38,389 bases of DNA from Armatimonadota bacterium (GCA_025358205.1 JANYKG010000065.1:1-38389), one strand, 5' to 3'; positions 1 through 8,126 are shown, numbered from the stretch's first letter. Numbers and translations: made by a program. The notes: generated by a model from the letters alone, not told the origin.

Positions 1-884
1 AGGTGGACCAGTTCCTTGCCGGTCATGTAGTCTTTCAGCGTCTCGTTGCGGTTGAACCCGAACGACTGACCGATGCCTCTGCACTCCTCCCACTTGCGCT
101 TCTCGCCAAGCTCCAGGTCCGCGCCGAGGTGAATCTGCCCATACTCGGTGGTGTAGTAGCCGCCGTGGACGCTGCGGGTTTCCTTGCCCCACCTGTCGTT
201 GACCGCGACCTCGTCTTTCACCGGCGACTCGTTGAACAGCCACGACAGGAACTCGACGCTCTTCCAGTCCTCGCTCGGTTTTTCCCACTCACCGTCGGTC
301 CAGACCAGCGAAGGTTCATAGCGTGTGACCAGGTCCTTCATCTGAGGGATCATGTGCTCGTCCACGTAACGCGGCAGGTTGTTCAGGTAGTCCGGGTTGT
401 ACCACTCGTAGAGTGAGTAGTAAAAGCCCATCTTGATCCCCCTGGCCTTCACCGCGTCGGAGAGATCGCCGCAGATGTCGCGGTGTGGGCCGATGTCCAC
501 GCTGTTCCAGTTCCAGCTATGCGCGCTGGGCCACAGGCAGAACCCGTCGTGGTGTCTGGAGACAAAGACCACGTACTTGATCCCGGCTTTGTCGAACAGG
601 TTCGCCCACTGATCGGGATCGAACATCTCAGCTTTGAACATCGGCGCGAAATCCTGATACTGGAACTTCTCACCGTAGTTTTCGACGTGAAACTTCCAAG
701 TCGGGCCGTCCTTGTCCGCCAGGCGCTTCCAGTACCACTCGGCGTAGCTGGCCTCGCCGCCGCCGGTGGGCGCCCACGCGGGGACGGAGTATACACCCCA
801 GTGGATGAAGATGCCGAACTTCACATCGTCAACCCACTGCGGAGTCGGTCGCTTGTCCAATGATTCCCAATTCGGTTGGAACAC
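1..884 (-). CDS. alpha-L-fucosidase, GH29 (partial, C-terminus beyond window)
   Basis: The minus strand is open from a GTG at 884 to the window edge, giving 294 residues with no stop. An AAAGGAG ribosome site lies 8 bases upstream of the GTG. The protein has the GH29 pattern: FGIFIHWG near residue 23, RHHDGF at 110-115, and VWTDGEW near 194-200, where Asp197 is in the position of the family's nucleophile. GH29 enzymes remove alpha-L-fucose from glycans by a retaining mechanism. No signal peptide is seen, so this form may be cytoplasmic. The C-terminal part of the barrel and any beta-sandwich domain lie outside the window. The reading frame and family are clear; the linkage specificity is not. 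Confidence 0.92.
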   Translation of the reverse strand, partial: MFQPNWESLDKRPTPQWVDDVKFGIFIHWGVYSVPAWAPTGGGEASYAEWYWKRLADKDGPTWKFHVENYGEKFQYQDFAPMFKAEMFDPDQWANLFDKAGIKYVVFVSRHHDGFCLWPSAHSWNWNSVDIGPHRDICGDLSDAVKARGIKMGFYYSLYEWYNPDYLNNLPRYVDEHMIPQMKDLVTRYEPSLVWTDGEWEKPSEDWKSVEFLSWLFNESPVKDEVAVNDRWGKETRSVHGGYYTTEYGQIHLGADLELGEKRKWEECRGIGQSFGFNRNETLKDYMTGKELVH

Positions 885-1000
885 GGCGTGGTCTCCTTTG
901 GTAAACTTGCAGCCGCAACCTTTACAGTTGCGCGGTACGGCCGTTCAACGCCATGACGCACAGAACGCAGGCGTGAAGACCTGCGGCTACCTTACGAGGA

Positions 1001-1891
1001 CTAGAGTTCCCGTTCTACCACAAACCGGGCCAAGGCGCGGAGGGGGTCCGCCTCTGAGCCGAAGACGCGCAGGGCGTTTACCGCGTCACCGACCGCTTGC
1101 AGCGCCATACCCTTCGACTTCTCGATGCCGTAGAGGCTGGGGTAGGTCGCCTTGCTGTTCCCCACATCGCTGCCGACCGGTTTGCCGATCTTGTCCTGCT
1201 CACCCTCAACGTCCAGCACGTCGTCCGCTATCTGGAACGCCAGTCCGATGCTCTGCCCGTATGATCTCAGCGACTCGATCTGGTCAGGACGCCCGCCGCC
1301 GAGCAGCCCGCCGCATACTACTGACGCCTCCAGCAGCGCGCCGGTCTTGTGCCGGTGGATGAACTCCATGGTCTGGGGGGATATCGCCTGGCCCTCGGAG
1401 ATCATATCCGCCACCTGGCCGACTACCATGCCGCTGGTTCCCGAGGCCGCCGCGATTCTGCGAACGACTTCCAGTATGACCGCCACCGATACGCCGTTGG
1501 TGCGGTCGGTGATGGTCTGAAACGCGAGTGCGAACAGCGCATCGCCCGAGAGAATGGCCGTGGCCTCGCCGAAGACCTTGTGGTTTGTGGGCTTTCCCCG
1601 GCGCAGATCGTCGTTATCCAGCGCGGGCAGATCGTCGTGGATAAGCGAGAACGCGTGGATCATTTCGACGGCGCACGCTGTGGGCATCGCAGCGTTCTCG
1701 TCACCGCCGCACGCACTGCACGCAGCCAGCGCGAGGATAGGGCGCACACGCTTGCCGCCGTTGAGGACGCTGTACCGCATCGCCTCGAACATGACCTGAG
1801 GAAACCGGTCCGCTCTCGGCAGATATTCCTCAAGGGCCGCATCAGTCAGTATGCATTTCTCGGACAGATAGCTTTGAAGATCCACGATCAA
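1001..1891 (-). CDS. ispA: polyprenyl (farnesyl/geranylgeranyl) diphosphate synthase
   Basis: A 296-residue trans-prenyltransferase that condenses isopentenyl diphosphate with allylic diphosphates. It has GGKRVRP at 45-51, the first aspartate-rich motif DDLPALDNDD at 86-95, and the second, DDVLD, at 223-227, followed by the GKPVGSD...KATYP region typical of short-chain IspA-type enzymes. The start is a TTG at 1891 with GGAG 6 bases upstream. It is the last gene of the efp-accBC-nusB-folD run, where ispA also sits in Bacillus. Chain length (C15 or C20) cannot be fixed from sequence alone. Confidence 0.95.
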   Translation of the reverse strand: MIVDLQSYLSEKCILTDAALEEYLPRADRFPQVMFEAMRYSVLNGGKRVRPILALAACSACGGDENAAMPTACAVEMIHAFSLIHDDLPALDNDDLRRGKPTNHKVFGEATAILSGDALFALAFQTITDRTNGVSVAVILEVVRRIAAASGTSGMVVGQVADMISEGQAISPQTMEFIHRHKTGALLEASVVCGGLLGGGRPDQIESLRSYGQSIGLAFQIADDVLDVEGEQDKIGKPVGSDVGNSKATYPSLYGIEKSKGMALQAVGDAVNALRVFGSEADPLRALARFVVEREL

Positions 1892-1929
1892 CTTCTACTC
1901 CGGGCTACTCCACGGCGGAAGATGGTGCG

Positions 1930-2094
1930 CTATGCGGCGGCTTTCAGGCTCTCCAGGTAGACCTCGATCGCCTCGCTGATGTTCGTGACGGCCTCATCCA
2001 GAGTGTCGCCCTGGGAGTGACAGCCCTTAAGCGCGGGAACTAGCGAGTGGTACCCGCTTTCGTCTTCCTTTTCGAGAATCACTGTGTAGTGCAT
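1930..2094 (-). CDS. HicB-like small antitoxin-type protein (54 aa)
   Basis: A short ORF starts at ATG 2094 and stops at 1930-1932. It has the HicB N-domain look: MHYTVILEKEDESGYHSLVPAL, then GCHSQGDTLDEA and a helix ending in VYLESLKAA. HicB proteins are usually antitoxins of the RNase HicA. No HicA-sized ORF with a double-stranded-RNA-binding-like fold lies beside it; the upstream neighbour is a nucleotidyltransferase 51 bases away and ispA follows after 38 bases. It ends straight after the partial RNase-H-like fold and lacks a DNA-binding tail, like many solitary HicB proteins. Family assignment is fairly sure; an antitoxin role is only possible. Confidence 0.8.
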   Translation of the reverse strand: MHYTVILEKEDESGYHSLVPALKGCHSQGDTLDEAVTNISEAIEVYLESLKAAA

Positions 2095-2145
2095 CTGCCT
2101 CGCTCATCCTAATCGTACTAGGCCGAACCGGCCTCCGCCACGTTT

Positions 2146-2469
2146 TCAGGTTCGCTCATATATCGTCCTGCCTTCACGCAGTGCCGGTCGCAGTACCGTG
2201 CCGACCAGCGTGCCACGTCGCGATATCTCCTCCGGTGTTGTGATGAAAACATCCTTGCTGACGGGGATATCGGCCAGTGCGCGGCGTATGGCGACTGTCC
2301 GCTTTCGCTTGTCGTCCACGTCCTGGAACACTACCAGCAGATCAACGTCGCTATCCGGCCCGGCGTCGCCTCTCGCCTGCGAGCCGAACAGAATCACCTT
2401 CAAAGGATCGAACCCTTTGACTATGCGATCCGTCATCGTGGATATGATCTCCGCAGTTACCTCATGCAT
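2146..2469 (-). CDS. minimal nucleotidyltransferase (MNT/MntA-type)
   Basis: A 107-residue protein with the pol-beta nucleotidyltransferase motif GSQARGD...DSDVDLLV around residues 29-46, giving the two metal-binding aspartates, plus a third acidic position (KDVF) near residue 73. I choose ATG 2469 because GGGAG lies 7 bases upstream; the ATG at 2475 would leave 1 base. Family members transfer nucleotides and often work with a HEPN partner as a toxin-antitoxin pair (MntA AMPylates HepT). No HEPN gene is adjacent here. The gene begins 15 bases after folD, so it is likely in the same transcript, with a HicB-like gene downstream. Confidence 0.85.
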   Translation of the reverse strand: MHEVTAEIISTMTDRIVKGFDPLKVILFGSQARGDAGPDSDVDLLVVFQDVDDKRKRTVAIRRALADIPVSKDVFITTPEEISRRGTLVGTVLRPALREGRTIYERT

Positions 2470-2484
2470 GTGCATGCTCCCGAT

Positions 2485-3348
2485 CTAGATCAGTCCGGCA
2501 GCCCTGTTTGCCGCCTTCATCGTGTTCTTCAGCAGCATCGCGATGGTCATCGGACCGACTCCGCCGGGGACGGGTGTGATCCACGAGGCTTTCTGCATAC
2601 CTGCCTCATAGTCCACATCGCCGACGTCCTTGTCCCGACCCTCGACCTTGTTATACCCGGCGTCAATGACAACCGCGCCGTCCTTTATCATGTCGCCCTT
2701 TATCATCTCAGCCTTGCCGACCGCCGCAATCAGGATGTCCGCCTGCCTGGTCATCTCGCCCAGATCACGCGTGCGGGTGTGGCATACTGTCACGGTGGCA
2801 TGACGATTGAGGAGGTAGATCGCCACAGGTTTGCCGAGGATGATGCTTCTACCCACCACCACGGCATGCTTGCCCTGTATCGGAATCTCATAGCGGTCAA
2901 TCAGCTCGATTATCCCCGCCGGTGTGGCCGAAATGAAGATCGGTTCGCCGGTCATCAGGCTGCCCAGACTGTCCCGGCTGATGCCGTCCACATCCTTCTC
3001 GCGCGATACGGTGGCCAGTATCTCCAGCTCGTCGAGATGCTTCGGCACCGGGTGCTGGACCATGATGCCGTGGACCTGCGGGTCAGCGTTCAGGCCCTTG
3101 ATGATGTCCATGATCTCCTGCTGCTGAGAGTCCGCCGGAAGCTGGATGACCGTGGAGAGCATTCCCGCATTCAGGCAAGCCTTCTTCTTCATGTTCACGT
3201 ACACATGTGACGCCGGGTCGTCGCCCACCAGCAGCACAGCCAGGTGCGGAGTGACTCCGGTCTTGGCGACGTACTGCTCCACTTCGCTCCTGATCTCTTC
3301 TCTGATCTGTTTCGCGGTCGCCATTCCATCAAGAATCTTTGCGGGCAT
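2485..3348 (-). CDS. folD: bifunctional methylenetetrahydrofolate dehydrogenase/cyclohydrolase
   Basis: A 287-residue FolD of normal length. It interconverts methylene-, methenyl- and formyl-tetrahydrofolate using NADP. Visible motifs are YVNMKKKA at 50-57 with the catalytic lysine K54, EKDVDG near 118-122, GRSIILGKP of the Rossmann nucleotide site, and the C-terminal TPVPGGVGPMT signature. The usual QLPLP folate-site motif reads QHPVP at 98-102, a noticeable variant. The start at 3348 has GGAGG 6 bases upstream and lies inside the end of nusB (20-base overlap), implying translational coupling. Confidence 0.97.
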   Translation of the reverse strand: MPAKILDGMATAKQIREEIRSEVEQYVAKTGVTPHLAVLLVGDDPASHVYVNMKKKACLNAGMLSTVIQLPADSQQQEIMDIIKGLNADPQVHGIMVQHPVPKHLDELEILATVSREKDVDGISRDSLGSLMTGEPIFISATPAGIIELIDRYEIPIQGKHAVVVGRSIILGKPVAIYLLNRHATVTVCHTRTRDLGEMTRQADILIAAVGKAEMIKGDMIKDGAVVIDAGYNKVEGRDKDVGDVDYEAGMQKASWITPVPGGVGPMTIAMLLKNTMKAANRAAGLI

Positions 3349-3775
3349 CTGGTTCCTCCGACTTTTCTATCGCCCGGCGGACGAACGCGCCGAGCACTCC
3401 ATTGATGAACTTACCGGACTCGTCGGTGCTGTATTTCTTTGCCATGTCCACCGCCTCGTTTATGGAAACGCTGGGCGGAATATGGTCAAGGTAAAGTATC
3501 TCGAACATGGCCATACGGAGGATACTCCGGTCAACCGCCGGGAAGCGCTGAGGCTCCCAGCCCACGGCCAATCCCTCCACATGCTTGTCCAACTCACGAA
3601 CATGCGCCAGTACACCGCGGACCAGCGTCTCGGTGAATTCTGCAGCGTCACCTTCCAGGCCCGTGTTCTCCATTGCGGTTGCAAGCGCCTCGTCAACCGT
3701 GATCTTGGCCACGTCAATCTGGTACAGGACATTCAGCGCGGTCTCTCTTGCGGCTCTGCGTCTCTTAGTTCCCAT
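3329..3775 (-). CDS. nusB: transcription antitermination factor NusB
   Basis: A 148-residue all-helical NusB, which binds boxA RNA with S10 (NusE) during rRNA antitermination. It begins MGTKRRRAARE, the standard basic start. The body carries DRSILRMAMFEILY and INEAVDMAKKYS followed by FINGVLG, which are the classic C-terminal NusB motifs. I start at ATG 3775; the longer frame to 3838 adds 21 residues read through a heptamer-repeat spacer and is unlikely. It overlaps folD by 20 bases and follows accC after 69 bases. Confidence 0.95.
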   Translation of the reverse strand: MGTKRRRAARETALNVLYQIDVAKITVDEALATAMENTGLEGDAAEFTETLVRGVLAHVRELDKHVEGLAVGWEPQRFPAVDRSILRMAMFEILYLDHIPPSVSINEAVDMAKKYSTDESGKFINGVLGAFVRRAIEKSEEPDARKDS

Positions 3776-3786
3776 AATCCCGGAAT

Positions 3787-3853
3787 GGTTAATGGCTGAT
3801 GGTTGATGAGAAAACGTATCCGCATAACCACGAACCACTTACCACTAGCCGCT
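3787..3853. repeat. paired heptanucleotide repeat tracts in accC-nusB spacer
   Basis: 3787-3807 reads GGTTAAT GGCTGAT GGTTGAT. 3826-3853 reads AACCACG AACCACT TACCACT AGCCGCT, which is the same family on the opposite strand. The second tract runs over the accC stop codon. The two arms are imperfectly complementary, so the spacer could fold into a hairpin in the transcript. Confidence 0.75.
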
Positions 3854-5203
3854 TTCTCCATTCTCCATGCGGGTTTTGATGAAATCAGTATTGATTTCAC
3901 CGCGTCTGTAGTACGGGTTTGCCATGATCTTCTGGTGATAAGAGATGTTGGTCTTAACCCCTTCGATCTTGAACTCGGACAGCGCGCGCGACATGCGGCT
4001 GATGGCCTCGTTCCTATCCGATCCCCACACAATGAGCTTACCCAGTAGGGAATCGTAGTAAGGGGGAATCGTGTAGTTTGCATACATGTGCGTGTCCACC
4101 CGCACGCCAAACCCGCCGGGCAGCGTCACGTTTTCGATGGTCCCAAGGCTGGGCGTGAACCCCTTGTCCGGGTCCTCCGCGGTAATGCGACACTCAATCG
4201 CGTGACCGTTGATCTGCACGTCCTTTTGTGTGAACCACAGCTTTTCGCCGTCCGCGATCCGTATCTGCGCCTTCAGGATATCCACGCCGGTGACCGCTTC
4301 CGTTACCGGATGCTCCACCTGCACGCGCGTGTTCATCTCCATGAAGTAGAAACTGTTGTGCTTGTCCAGCAGGAACTCCACCGTACCCGCGTTCCAGTAG
4401 CCGGATGCTTTCGCCGCGCGCACGGCCGCGTCGCCCATCTTCGCGCGCATTGTTGGGTTCAGCGCCGCTGACGGAGCCTCTTCCAGCATCTTTTGGTGCC
4501 GGGCGTTCTGTACGCTGCACTCACGCTCGCCCAGGTGTACCACATGCCCGTGCTCGTCGGCCAGTATCTGCACCTCGATGTGCCTCGGCTCCTCAATCAG
4601 CTTTTCCATGTACACATCAGGGTTGCCGAACGAGCTTTCGGCCTCCATCTGCGCCACCTTCAGAATCTTGCCCAGTTCGTCCTCGTTGCCGACTTCCCTT
4701 ATGCCCCTGCCACCGCCGCCGGACGATGCCTTTATCAGCACCGGGTAGCCTATCTTTGCCGCCATCTTGAAGGCGTCCTGCTCGTTTTTCAGCACACCCT
4801 TGGTGCCTGGTATGATAGGCACACCCGCGCCCTGCATTATCTCACGCGCTCTGGCCTTGTCGCCCAGCTTTTCAACCGATGCCGGCCTCGGACCGATGAA
4901 CTTGATCTTGCAGGCTTCGCACGCTTCGGCAAACGATGGGACTTCCGAGAAGTAGCCGTACCCGGGGTGAATCGCGTCCGCCCCGGTTATCACCGCCGCG
5001 CTGATGATGTTCGGCGCGTTCAGGTAGCTGTCCTTATTCGCGGGTGGGCCAATGCAAACGGCCTCATCAGCCAGGCGCACGTGCATGGAGTTCGCGTCTG
5101 CCTGAGAGTAGACCGCCACGCTGGCAATGCCCATCTCGCGGCAGGCTCGTATGATGCGCACGGCTATCTCACCGCGATTGGCTATCAGTATCTTCTTGAA
5201 CAT
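3845..5203 (-). CDS. accC: acetyl-CoA carboxylase biotin carboxylase subunit
   Basis: A 452-residue ATP-grasp enzyme that carboxylates the biotin on AccB, the first step of fatty-acid synthesis. The start MFKKILIANRGE at 5203 has GGAG 7 bases upstream; the longer frame to 5254 is rejected. Seen are HPGYGYFSE at 79-87, K116, the glycine-rich ATP loop KASSGGGGRGI at 158-168, ECSVQNARHQK near 228-238, and EMNTRVQVEHPVTE with the catalytic arginine R293. The CSVQNARHQK segment is one residue longer than E. coli CSMQRRHQK. Genes for the carboxyltransferase subunits are not in the window. Confidence 0.97.
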   Translation of the reverse strand: MFKKILIANRGEIAVRIIRACREMGIASVAVYSQADANSMHVRLADEAVCIGPPANKDSYLNAPNIISAAVITGADAIHPGYGYFSEVPSFAEACEACKIKFIGPRPASVEKLGDKARAREIMQGAGVPIIPGTKGVLKNEQDAFKMAAKIGYPVLIKASSGGGGRGIREVGNEDELGKILKVAQMEAESSFGNPDVYMEKLIEEPRHIEVQILADEHGHVVHLGERECSVQNARHQKMLEEAPSAALNPTMRAKMGDAAVRAAKASGYWNAGTVEFLLDKHNSFYFMEMNTRVQVEHPVTEAVTGVDILKAQIRIADGEKLWFTQKDVQINGHAIECRITAEDPDKGFTPSLGTIENVTLPGGFGVRVDTHMYANYTIPPYYDSLLGKLIVWGSDRNEAISRMSRALSEFKIEGVKTNISYHQKIMANPYYRRGEINTDFIKTRMENGESG

Positions 5204-5220
5204 TTCGTGCTCCGATATCC

Positions 5221-5604
5221 TCAGAATTTCTCGTGGCCGGGAGTGGTACACCACACCAGCCCGCGCGCCGCATCATAGCCGTATTCCTTGCCGGAGATTG
5301 GACACTTCTCCATGGACCGCGACATGCCCTGCTTATCGGCCAGCTCATGCAGAGTGGGAGGAAGCGCCACATCATCAGCCCCGGTCTGAAGCAACTGTAT
5401 CGCGAATCTGAACTGCCTCAGGTTGTTCGCGCAGTCCGTACCCACAGCACGGTCCTTCACCGTCGGCGGCTCGCCCGGCTTGGCATGCCCCAGACCCACT
5501 GTAGTGTAGTGGCGGGCCATATAGAAGCCTGCAACCCCTATGATTACAGCTACCACCAGTATTTCTATGAGCATGAATGCCTGTCCGCGATTGTTTCGCA
5601 GCAT
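5221..5604 (-). CDS. prepilin-like protein inside the accB-accC operon
   Basis: A 127-residue protein with a type IV prepilin N-terminus: RGQAFMLIEILVVAVIIG, that is, a short basic leader, a predicted mature F-M-L-I-E with Glu at +5, and a long hydrophobic helix. The residue before the phenylalanine is Ala, not the usual Gly, so processing by prepilin peptidase may be weak or the true cut differs. The C-terminal half has paired cysteines (CPISGKEYGYD and VWC) and a DCANNLRQ segment seen in type II secretion-like pseudopilins. It lies 13 bases after accB and 17 before accC, so it must be co-transcribed. No other pilus genes are near; its role is unknown. Confidence 0.85.
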   Translation of the reverse strand: MLRNNRGQAFMLIEILVVAVIIGVAGFYMARHYTTVGLGHAKPGEPPTVKDRAVGTDCANNLRQFRFAIQLLQTGADDVALPPTLHELADKQGMSRSMEKCPISGKEYGYDAARGLVWCTTPGHEKF

Positions 5605-5617
5605 GTCTCACAACACC

Positions 5618-6046
5618 TCAGGCCTTCTGCACCCTGAAAAGCTTTTGCCCATATTCCACGGGCATATCGTCATCAACCAGCGCCTCGGCTACCACGCCTT
5701 CGCAATCGGCTGCCACATCGTTCATCAGCTTCATGGACTCAATCACGCCAACTTTCGTCCCGAGCTTCAGATTGCCGCCCACCGCCGCAATATCCGTGCT
5801 TCGGAATATGCCTACCATCGGAGCGCAGATGAAGCATCCTTCATCGTCCAGTGTTTCAACGGTAGCCGGCGCGGCACCTGTGTCCGGCTTGCTGGGCGCG
5901 GCAACCTTGCGCGGCTTGGGCGCAGGTTTGGCAGGCGGAAGCGGCTTCTTCAGCTTCACGGTGGAGTCGCCCACAGTCAGCTTCAATTCAGACACTCGTG
6001 CGTCGCGAACTATTTTCACCAGTTCTTCTATTTCGATCAAATTCAT
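5618..6046 (-). CDS. accB: acetyl-CoA carboxylase biotin carboxyl carrier protein
   Basis: A 142-residue BCCP. An N-terminal helical segment (1-33) is followed by a Pro/Ala/Lys-rich linker (about 35-62) and the biotinyl domain. The biotin acceptor is K106 in ESMKLMN, a variant of the usual EAMKM. The protein shuttles CO2 from AccC to the carboxyltransferase. GAGGG lies 10 bases before the ATG. A prepilin-like gene separates it from accC, which is unusual for this pair. Confidence 0.96.
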   Translation of the reverse strand: MNLIEIEELVKIVRDARVSELKLTVGDSTVKLKKPLPPAKPAPKPRKVAAPSKPDTGAAPATVETLDDEGCFICAPMVGIFRSTDIAAVGGNLKLGTKVGVIESMKLMNDVAADCEGVVAEALVDDDMPVEYGQKLFRVQKA

Positions 6047-6071
6047 ATCTTATAAACCCTCGACCGCATCA

Positions 6072-7199
6072 TCACACCTGCACTTCAAACACCAAATACT
6101 CAATTGCCCGAAGGATGTACGTTACAAGAATCAATCCCAAGCACATCAAGAACAGAGTTTCTACGGTATCAGAGGCAGCCGGCGAATTGACCCAGGACTG
6201 GTCGGCTGTGGGTACAGTGCCGTAAGACAATCGCCGCGCAAACTGGTCCGTAAAATTCAGCCCCTCGTGCAACCCCGCTTTGATCGGCCTGTAAAACATG
6301 TACATTATGCCGATTGTTGAAGGGAACGCAAGCCAGCCCAACAGCTGGTATTTCTCCCTCTGATGGTCCTGGTACAAGCTGCAATCCCGGCATCTCTGCC
6401 GCTTCTGCGCCGCGGTCAGATCTTTCTTCTTTCCCTGACTACCCGCCAACCATGCGAATGTCTGGTCCTTGCCGCCTACAGTGCTGCCTGAACTCCTCTT
6501 CATCATGCGCAGGATCATGTCTTCATCGCAGTAGCAGCCAATTTTTATCTGCCAGCAGGGTCTCCGTCTTTCGTAGGCCTGGCAGTATCTGCGCAGGTAG
6601 CTGCGGCAGTAGGGCATCTGCCAGCACAGAATGCACAACTTGCCCTTGGGGAGGTCGTCCTCCTCATCATCAAAGCGCACGGTCATCGCGCTGCGCTTGG
6701 CGAGGCGCCTGGCGTCTTTGATCCTGCGCACAAAGTCTATCAGGATGAACGGGGCGGCAGTAACCAGTAGCGCGGTGCCGACTGTGCTGTACTGCCTCGC
6801 CACGTACGCGGGCAACGTTGCAGCCTTGAAGGTTATTTCTCCAATGGATGCTCCCACAAGAACAGGCATGCCCCATCGGAGCGCCGCGCCGGCAACAAGG
6901 AAATAGTAACCCGTGAAATCGTCCAGGTAGAACCTGACGCTGCTGCTCACGATGATAATGATACCGCTGGCGATGAGCGCCTTGCAGGCCAACTGCACGT
7001 TCTCCATGACGCGCCGCAGATCATCCCCGCCTAAGAAACCGGCCTTCGAGAGTGAACCCGCGATGATACCCCAGAGCAGATAAATGGAGACGGCGATGAA
7101 CAACCCGCCGCCGACCTTCAGGCCGAGTATCGTAGCGTTGTTAGTCCACTCCCACAGAAACCCTTTTGCCTTGCGACGAACTGAACTTGCGCGTGCCAT
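6072..7199 (-). CDS. multi-pass membrane protein with cysteine-rich cytosolic insert
   Basis: A 375-residue protein I cannot assign. Hydrophobic segments are seen at about 27-48, 72-88, 97-118, 141-157, 287-303 and 347-365. Between the fourth and fifth lies a basic insert with nine cysteines (189, 192, 198, 206, 215, 222, 224, 270, 273) in CILC, CYC and CRDC patterns, suggesting Zn or Fe-S binding. AGGAG lies 8 bases before ATG 7199. It sits between efp and accB, a site used in Bacillus for sporulation genes (spoIIIA), but no similarity to those is visible. The function is unknown. Confidence 0.85.
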   Translation of the reverse strand: MARASSVRRKAKGFLWEWTNNATILGLKVGGGLFIAVSIYLLWGIIAGSLSKAGFLGGDDLRRVMENVQLACKALIASGIIIIVSSSVRFYLDDFTGYYFLVAGAALRWGMPVLVGASIGEITFKAATLPAYVARQYSTVGTALLVTAAPFILIDFVRRIKDARRLAKRSAMTVRFDDEEDDLPKGKLCILCWQMPYCRSYLRRYCQAYERRRPCWQIKIGCYCDEDMILRMMKRSSGSTVGGKDQTFAWLAGSQGKKKDLTAAQKRQRCRDCSLYQDHQREKYQLLGWLAFPSTIGIMYMFYRPIKAGLHEGLNFTDQFARRLSYGTVPTADQSWVNSPAASDTVETLFLMCLGLILVTYILRAIEYLVFEVQV

Positions 7200-7221
7200 G
7201 GCTCACACTCCTGTTCTAGCG

Positions 7222-7290
7222 AGGATTATACATGTCCGCATAGTCCACCGCCTTCTGTGCATTATTGATGCTGTTCATGAATAATGCGGG
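7222..7290. repeat. palindromic element, copy 1 (efp/membrane-protein spacer)
   Basis: Arms GCATTATT (7259-7266) and AATAATGC (7280-7287) form a hairpin. They are preceded by GGATTATACATGTCCGCATAGTCC and CCTTCTGTG, which match copy 2 at 7931-8004. It lies in the 133-base spacer between two co-oriented genes of the operon. Confidence 0.75.
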
Positions 7291-7332
7291 CTTGGTGTGC
7301 TTACCTGGTAGCTCTCGATTACGAGAATTTTA

Positions 7333-7893
7333 CTACTTTGCGCGCTCCAGGTACGAATCTGTGCGTGTATCTATCTTCAGTTTGTCCCCGACATTGATGA
7401 AGAACGGCACCTGTACCACAGCCCCGCCTTCTACTACCGCCGGTTTCGATCCGCCGGATGCTGTGTTGCCGCGCTCGCTCGATGCTGCCTCAATGACTTC
7501 CAGTTCCATCGTCATCGGCAGTTCGGCACTTATCACGTCGGACCCGTGCATCAGCACGGTCACCTCGGTGTTCTCCTTCAGGTACTTCACCGCGTCACCG
7601 AACGCCACTTTGCCTACGGTAATCTGGTCGTAGGTTTCGTTGTCCATGAGGTGATACTCATCTTCCATCATGTACAAGAACTGCATCGGCTTGCGTTCCA
7701 GAATCGCCTGATCCATCTTCTCACCTGCGCGCCAACGCTTGTCAATCACCGCGCCGGTTCGGGCGTTTTTCAGCATGCTGCGGACGAACGCTCCGCCCTT
7801 GCCGGGCTTCACATGCTGAAAGTCCACTATGGTGTAGATTTCACCATCCATTATGATCGAGAGTCCGTTTCTAAAATCACTGGTATCAATCAC
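7333..7893 (-). CDS. efp: elongation factor P
   Basis: A 186-residue EF-P with the three beta-barrel domains expected. EF-P enters the ribosomal E site to relieve stalling at polyproline. The modifiable loop is KPGKGGAF with K32 at the position of E. coli K34, so a lysine-type modification is possible; no modification enzyme is in the window. The start is GTG 7893 with AGGAGG 9 bases upstream. It heads the operon, and a promoter is visible at 8031-8059. Confidence 0.96.
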   Translation of the reverse strand: MIDTSDFRNGLSIIMDGEIYTIVDFQHVKPGKGGAFVRSMLKNARTGAVIDKRWRAGEKMDQAILERKPMQFLYMMEDEYHLMDNETYDQITVGKVAFGDAVKYLKENTEVTVLMHGSDVISAELPMTMELEVIEAASSERGNTASGGSKPAVVEGGAVVQVPFFINVGDKLKIDTRTDSYLERAK

Positions 7894-7930
7894 CCAGAAT
7901 TTCCTCCTGCACTGGGCGTCTGGTTCCCTA

Positions 7931-8004
7931 ACGCGGATAATGCACGTCCCGCATAGTCCGCGGCCTTCTCAGCGTTATTCATGTTTTTCATGAATAATGC
8001 TGGC
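7931..8004. repeat. palindromic element, copy 2 (efp leader)
   Basis: Arms AGCGTTATTCATG (7971-7983) and CATGAATAATGCT (7989-8001) enclose a TTTTT loop. The preceding GGATAATGCACGTCCCGCATAGTCC matches copy 1. The element falls downstream of the efp promoter, so it would be transcribed in the 5' leader, about 75 to 110 bases before the start codon. Confidence 0.8.
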
Positions 8005-8030
8005 TAGAACCGAAGCCCCAAGTTCCGACG

Positions 8031-8059
8031 ATTATAACATAATGGATGCCCTTTCGCAA
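8031..8059 (-). promoter_or_regulatory. sigma-70-type promoter for the efp operon
   Basis: On the minus strand, TTGCGA (8054-8059), a 17-base spacer and a perfect TATAAT (8031-8036). Transcription would start near 8024, giving a leader of about 130 bases that includes palindromic copy 2. Confidence 0.7.
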
Positions 8060-8126
8060 GCAATCGCACGATGGGTGTGGGGGAATTGCACGCTGTGGCA
8101 CCTCTCAAGTGTCACCCAGAGAACGC

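Noticed and set aside
449-796. Minus-strand frame of 115 codons
   Set aside because: It is a shifted frame inside the GH29 fucosidase, whose real frame starts with GTG and leaves the window.
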